Part shown: piece after piece, positions 59,870 to 64,000 of the stretch
How positions within the stretch are numbered: the stretch's first letter is position 1
How the letters are laid out: each line of letters begins with the position of its first letter
Source: Balaenoptera acutorostrata
Taxonomy: Eukaryota; Chordata; Mammalia; Artiodactyla; Balaenopteridae
Direction: 5' to 3'
NCBI RefSeq assembly: GCF_949987535.1
Contig: NC_080067.1
Span: 2,604,001 to 2,668,000 of the forward strand
DNA: 64,000 nt
Program-made: the position numbers and the translations under genes
Notes under the pieces: model-generated
What the model was told of the DNA's origin: nothing
Database searches by the model: none
What the model saw: only the letters and a program-made list of their open reading frames with translations

Positions 59870-59975
59870 AGAGAATCGCAGGCCCCCTGATGACCGGCTG
59901 CATCACAGACCGCACTGTAACCAGCCGCTCAGGTGACGTGCACGCACACTGGAGTCTGAGAAGTGCTGCCCTAAA
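59870..59975 (+). mobile_element. MER5-like relic
   Basis: 'agagaatcgcaggccccctg', 'accagccgctcaggtgacgt' and 'ggagtctgagaagtgctgcc' match the right half of MER5. It is unusually rich in CpG for such an old element. Confidence 0.6.
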
Positions 59976-60200
59976 CATACGTGCACCCCACGAGAGGCAC
60001 ACGGGAGTCACCGGGCGAGAACGAGAGTGCGGGGAACGACGCAGCACACGTTAGCAAGCAGGAGGGCAGCGCTCTGAAGACGCCGCAGTCCCAGTGTAAC
60101 GCCGGTCACAGGAAGAGTCCCGGATTTCAGTGTGGAATGATATATATATGTAATATATATAACACTGTGGTGATGAATTCCAAGCGCCGTGTTCACAGGA
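59900..60200. other. CpG-rich patch
   Basis: By eye about 23 CpGs in 300 bp, most between 59980 and 60120, in a window that is otherwise CpG-poor. It overlaps the end of a MER5-like relic. A TATA-like 'cttgtataaaagg' follows at 60282-60294. No coding frame stands out. Confidence 0.45.
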
Positions 60201-63156
60201 GTTCCTGAGGAGTATCACTCCTTACTTTGACCAATAAAAATTAAAGTCAGCAACAACAACAGAACAATCCCAACCCAGATACTTGTATAAAAGGAGAAAA
60301 ACCAGAGCTTTAAGTAGTGCTGGATCACATAACGAAAAATGAAACAACTCAAAGCTAATCTTCTAGTGGAGAAGCAAGCCAAATCGTGTAGAAGAGAACG
60401 TCCACTATGAGCAAGAGAATTCTCTTTCACCACCTACATCAGAGCAAGGGAAACCGCGACAGGGCACTGATCCCGAGTCAGTGCCACCGCGGGTGACACT
60501 TGTGCTCTCAGCGAGGATGGATGCCAGCTAGACGAACACAGTGAGTGGAATACTGTCACTTTAAGTCCCCTTTCTGCCTCATCTCTGTTATGCTCTGAGG
60601 AATGTCTCAGTCAGTTCTGAGCTGTAGGCTCAGTCCCCGTGCCTTACCTCCTAAATTAACATTAGAGTCTGAGCACGGGCACGAGGAAAAATGACCTTTG
60701 CATCAAACAACCTCCCTCAAACCTAGAACTCATGTTCAGGTGACATTACTGTCTGGGAATCCATCCAGTGAAAAACATGTCCTGATAACCAAGAGCAATT
60801 ACATAGCAGGACCACAAACTTCTCAGAGGCATGTTTTTGACATTCACAAAACTTCTGCACAATTGTAAATGTTGTCTTGCATTCATTTCTGGAAAAATAA
60901 AAGGAGGAAGCCTGTAATCTGAGTCAAAGATTCCCATTTCCAGGTAACAGCCTGCTCTTAGTGGCGCACGGTGGGCTACAGAGCACAGAGGTTGCATCTC
61001 TTCCCAGGACGTGGGGGAAGGTGGGATGAGAAACATCGAAATAAAAGTGAGACAAATAGTTTTTACTTCAATTTTCTCTAAATTCTGGAGGAATTTCTGC
61101 TTACAAATTAGCAGCATAGAGACGCTTCATTTGTGAACAGAGTTTTTTTTTTTTTAAAGATCTTGGGCAAACAAACAAAAAATCCTACATGAAACAAGGA
61201 GAAAAAGGCATTTGGAGTATTTGCTTTGTGATCCTGTTCTCAAAAGAGCTCAGACGTCACCATAGCTTGCAACCTTTTCGGCTGGATACTTTTTTCCCCA
61301 CCACTTAACAGAGGGGAAAGATTTTGTGAACATTTTAAAGCACCCGACAGAACCGCCTCCTCCTTCCTAAGTGCCTAGTCAGCAGATTCCTGGAGCCTGG
61401 CTGTAAAGGCACTTGTTTCTACTTTTCCCCAATCTCGGAAAGATGCCTCTTAAGCTATAGTGAGAAAGAGCATAGCCATTCAATTATCCAAATACCAGAA
61501 GTCTATAAAAGAACATCACGCTGCAATTGGTTTCTTAATTTGAGTGAAACAGCATGCCCAAACATATCCCCAGATCCTGAAAATAAATCTCCACACAACA
61601 TCTTCTGATTCAACTGCATTGCAGGACACATTTTTATCAATTTTGACATAACTTGCAGAATATGCAGACCATACCAATATGATCACAGTATCACAAAGGG
61701 AAAAATAAACCCCAAATTAAACCTTTTTACATGGCTTTTTACATGCTATTGAGAGTAGCAACAACAGATTCTATTTTTTTTGCCTTTTTTTGTACAGATG
61801 TTCAGATTTCAATTTCCAGGATGCCTTTAAATGTATTCAACTGTTTTAATGTGACACGTGCCTTTTAGTGCCCACTTTCCAAATATTCCAGTCATCCTCA
61901 GCTACGGGCATCTGTCTACGACCGCTTGGAGAATACCCAGGGGAAAAAACCTAACCAAACTAAAACCAACTAACAGATAATTGTGAAGTCTATAAAATTT
62001 ATATCTACCCCATATGAAGCAGATGGTGGGTTCTGTAGTAGGCATAAAGCCACGAGCTGTCCAGTGTAAGGTTTGGTTTGGTAGCAGCTATTTCCTAGAA
62101 AAGAATGGCTCATCACAGTTTCCGTGCACTTTTCCTGCTCTCCAAGGACTTACCTGTGCTTGGAAAGAGGGCCGGAGCTTGAGAATTCATTTTCCTAAGG
62201 AAACCATAAAATCCATGGACACACCGAGTTCAGCTTCCAACCTTTGCCATCAGAAGACTGTGCACCCTCAAAGCTCAGAAAGCATCCGGGAAGCACCATG
62301 CACGTTCAATGCTCTGTACATCTTGCAAAAAACTACCCCTCGCTCACTTGTGTGGATCTCTTTATTGCAGTTGACATGGGCTTGCCCAGGGGACCGACTT
62401 GTTGTTCCACAAAGATCCTTAAATAGGCACTACTGATGAAACATTTAATCCAAGCCTCAGGATCAAATGGCTGCTACTGCCAGGGACAGTAGTAGAAAAA
62501 TCTATTCCCCAATTAAATAATTGCACGCAAAGCTATGACTGTTCATTATGTCCTTTAACCCAGTTCAGCTTTTCTGGAACACAGCCAACAGGCTTCATAT
62601 TTTATTTTAATAATATGTATGTAGTACTTTCGAGATCATAGATTATTTTAGACATTTCTTGAAGGAACTCATCTCTTTCCCCCACATGAAAAATGGAGTG
62701 TGAGTTTGAACAAGAGATGCTTGTTACACCATAGAGCAATTATTCTTTTAAGTGCATATTGGTTGTTTCTGAAATCCTTCTCTGCTTATGGTTAAAATGT
62801 TATACTTTATTTGGGGGGCATTTCTGTTTCCTTAGTACCATGAATATTTTATTTTGGCCTAATTTAAGCTGTTTATACAGGAAGTGAGAGGAGATTCATC
62901 AACTCTATATTAAGGAGCTGTGCCTCCAAAGTCCAACAAACAATCTTGTTCCCCGAGGCAAAAGCATCCACATTATATGAGAACATCAGACAATAGGAAG
63001 GTGGTTGAATGCAAAATGTCCAGAATGATATGTTGTTCTGAAGCTTTAACTTCCTAAGTACACAGGGGATTGTAAGTAAAGTGACAGGGGATTTTTTTTT
63101 TTTTAAGGGAGGGAAGTTACATATTGAACATAGGTAGTGAAATAGTTCTTAAAATT
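60201..63156. other. Unassigned DNA, 3 kb
   Basis: No repeat recognised. It contains a second, smaller CpG cluster at 60445-60545 and the longest open frame of the window that lies outside recognised repeats and low-complexity sequence and covers neither (62014-62436, plus, 140 codons), which has no domain I recognise. Absence of repeats over 3 kb is mildly unusual here. Confidence 0.45.
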
Positions 63157-63170
63157 AGAACACTTGTACA

Positions 63171-63503
63171 TACAAATGAACTTCTTTGCAAAAAAGAAAT
63201 AGAGTCACAGATGTAGAAAACAAACTTATTGGTTACCAGGGGGAAGGGCAGGGGAGGGATAAATTGGGAGATTGGGATTGACATATACACACTACTATGT
63301 ATAAAAATAGATAACCAGTAAGAACCTACTGTACAGCTCAGGGAACTCTACTCAATATTCTGTAATGACCTGTATGGGAACAGAATCTAAAAAAAGAGTG
63401 GATATATGTATAACTAATTCACTTTGCTGTACAGCAGAGAGTAACACAACATTGTAAATCAACTATACTCCAATAAAATTTTTTTTAAAATTAAAGAAAA
63501 AAA
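63171..63503 (+). mobile_element. L1 3' UTR insertion, severely 5'-truncated
   Basis: 333 bp of L1 3' end: 'ttggttaccagggggaaggg', 'cctactgtacagctcaggg', 'ttgctgtacagcagagag', 'ctatactccaataaaattt'. The 14-bp duplication agaacacttgtaca is exact at 63157-63170 and 63504-63517. The intact duplication and close match to other 3' UTRs here suggest a relatively young insertion. Confidence 0.95.
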
Positions 63504-63517
63504 AGAACACTTGTACA

Positions 63518-64000
63518 AAACAAGTAAATGTTGGTTTTGAAATGCAGAGGTATTAGAACAAAGAATATCAGCAGTTTGGGGAGGCTTAAAATATCCTCTA
63601 TTAGAATCTTTCCTCAAATACTTATTTTTTCCCAAGAAAGAACTAAAAAACACTGCCATGCATGCTTCTCATCTCCATAGGGGGTTTATTTTGAATTAAG
63701 TTCTTTCTGATAAGCTAGCACAGAATTTGTTTCTCATCCCTTTCAAGGAAATGGATTTTTAATCCTTCAAAGTTGCCCTATGTCTTTGTTTATTTTGTGC
63801 TTTCATTCAGATTAACTATGGATTTTAATTACTGCTTCCTGTCATTTGGTTAATGAATATGTTTCTGATAAGTCACATCGGTAGACCTGGACTGAAGTTA
63901 CATCCCACATCTGGTCAATGATACGGGGATTCTTCTCCAAGACCCATCGATTCTCGTGTCATTGAGTCGGGACTCTGAGTCCCAAGGTACCAACATCTGG
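63518..64000. other. Unassigned DNA
   Basis: No recognised feature to the end of the window. Confidence 0.5.

Noticed and set aside
59535..59936. 133-codon plus-strand open frame
   Set aside because: It runs through the end of an L2 relic and into a MER5-like relic, so it is very unlikely to be a conserved coding region.
1..64000. Operons, defence systems, prophage or plasmid features
   Set aside because: Composition, CpG depletion and mammalian SINE/LINE content identify vertebrate nuclear DNA; no prokaryotic gene organisation is present.

Overview
This window reads as mammalian nuclear DNA, not a microbial or viral genome. I found no intact protein-coding gene, no confident exon of a known gene and no functional RNA gene. 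It is AT-rich, CpG-depleted and full of interspersed repeats, so it looks like intergenic or deep-intron sequence. The organism is most likely a cetacean. Eight tRNA-derived SINEs of the CHR type are present (short form near 5.1, 9.7, 25.8 and 45.3 kb; long form near 10.9, 40.2, 41.8 and 46.6 kb), and I saw no Bov-tA/BovB (ruminant), PRE-1 (pig) or Alu/B1 elements. Family names are from memory and reading by eye; no library search was run.

Layout. 0-6.4 kb: non-repetitive DNA, an antisense L1 3' end (1.5-2.3 kb), a CpG-dense block directly beside it (2.3-2.7 kb), a MIR, a small retrocopy-like insertion (3.6-3.9 kb), a SINE, MER5-like and hAT-like relics. 6.4-16 kb: mostly unassigned DNA with two SINEs, a truncated L1, a perfect 17-bp-arm hairpin (8.66 kb) and a (CT)(CA) microsatellite. 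16.6-19.5 kb: a broken L1 ORF2 fragment, two MIRs and a MER2-like Tigger relic. 23.5-26.3 kb: a 380-bp polypyrimidine tract, an antisense L2, a MER5-like relic and two related retroviral LTRs, one split by a SINE. 27.3-29.0 kb: an L2 tail and a nearly complete mariner transposon (1,286 bp) whose transposase frame has two stop codons but no frameshift. 29-41 kb: mostly unassigned, with MIR, L2 and Tigger relics, a SINE and a possible 33-nt micro-exon (39.39 kb). 41.4-42.8 kb: an L1 interrupted by a SINE and carrying a (TA)29 run. 43-47 kb: MIR relics and two more SINEs. 48.2-49.6 kb: an old antisense L1 in which a 106-bp segment became a seven-copy minisatellite. 50-64 kb: further L1, L2, MIR, MER5-like and hAT-like relics, a second CpG-rich patch near 60 kb, and a young-looking L1 tail with a perfect target-site duplication (63.2-63.5 kb).

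The genes do not form a working system: the coding remnants belong to selfish elements and are disrupted. The best leads are local sequence events: the L1-born minisatellite, the perfect hairpin, the retrocopy-like insertion, the CpG-dense blocks, and two short exon-like segments with good splice consensus.
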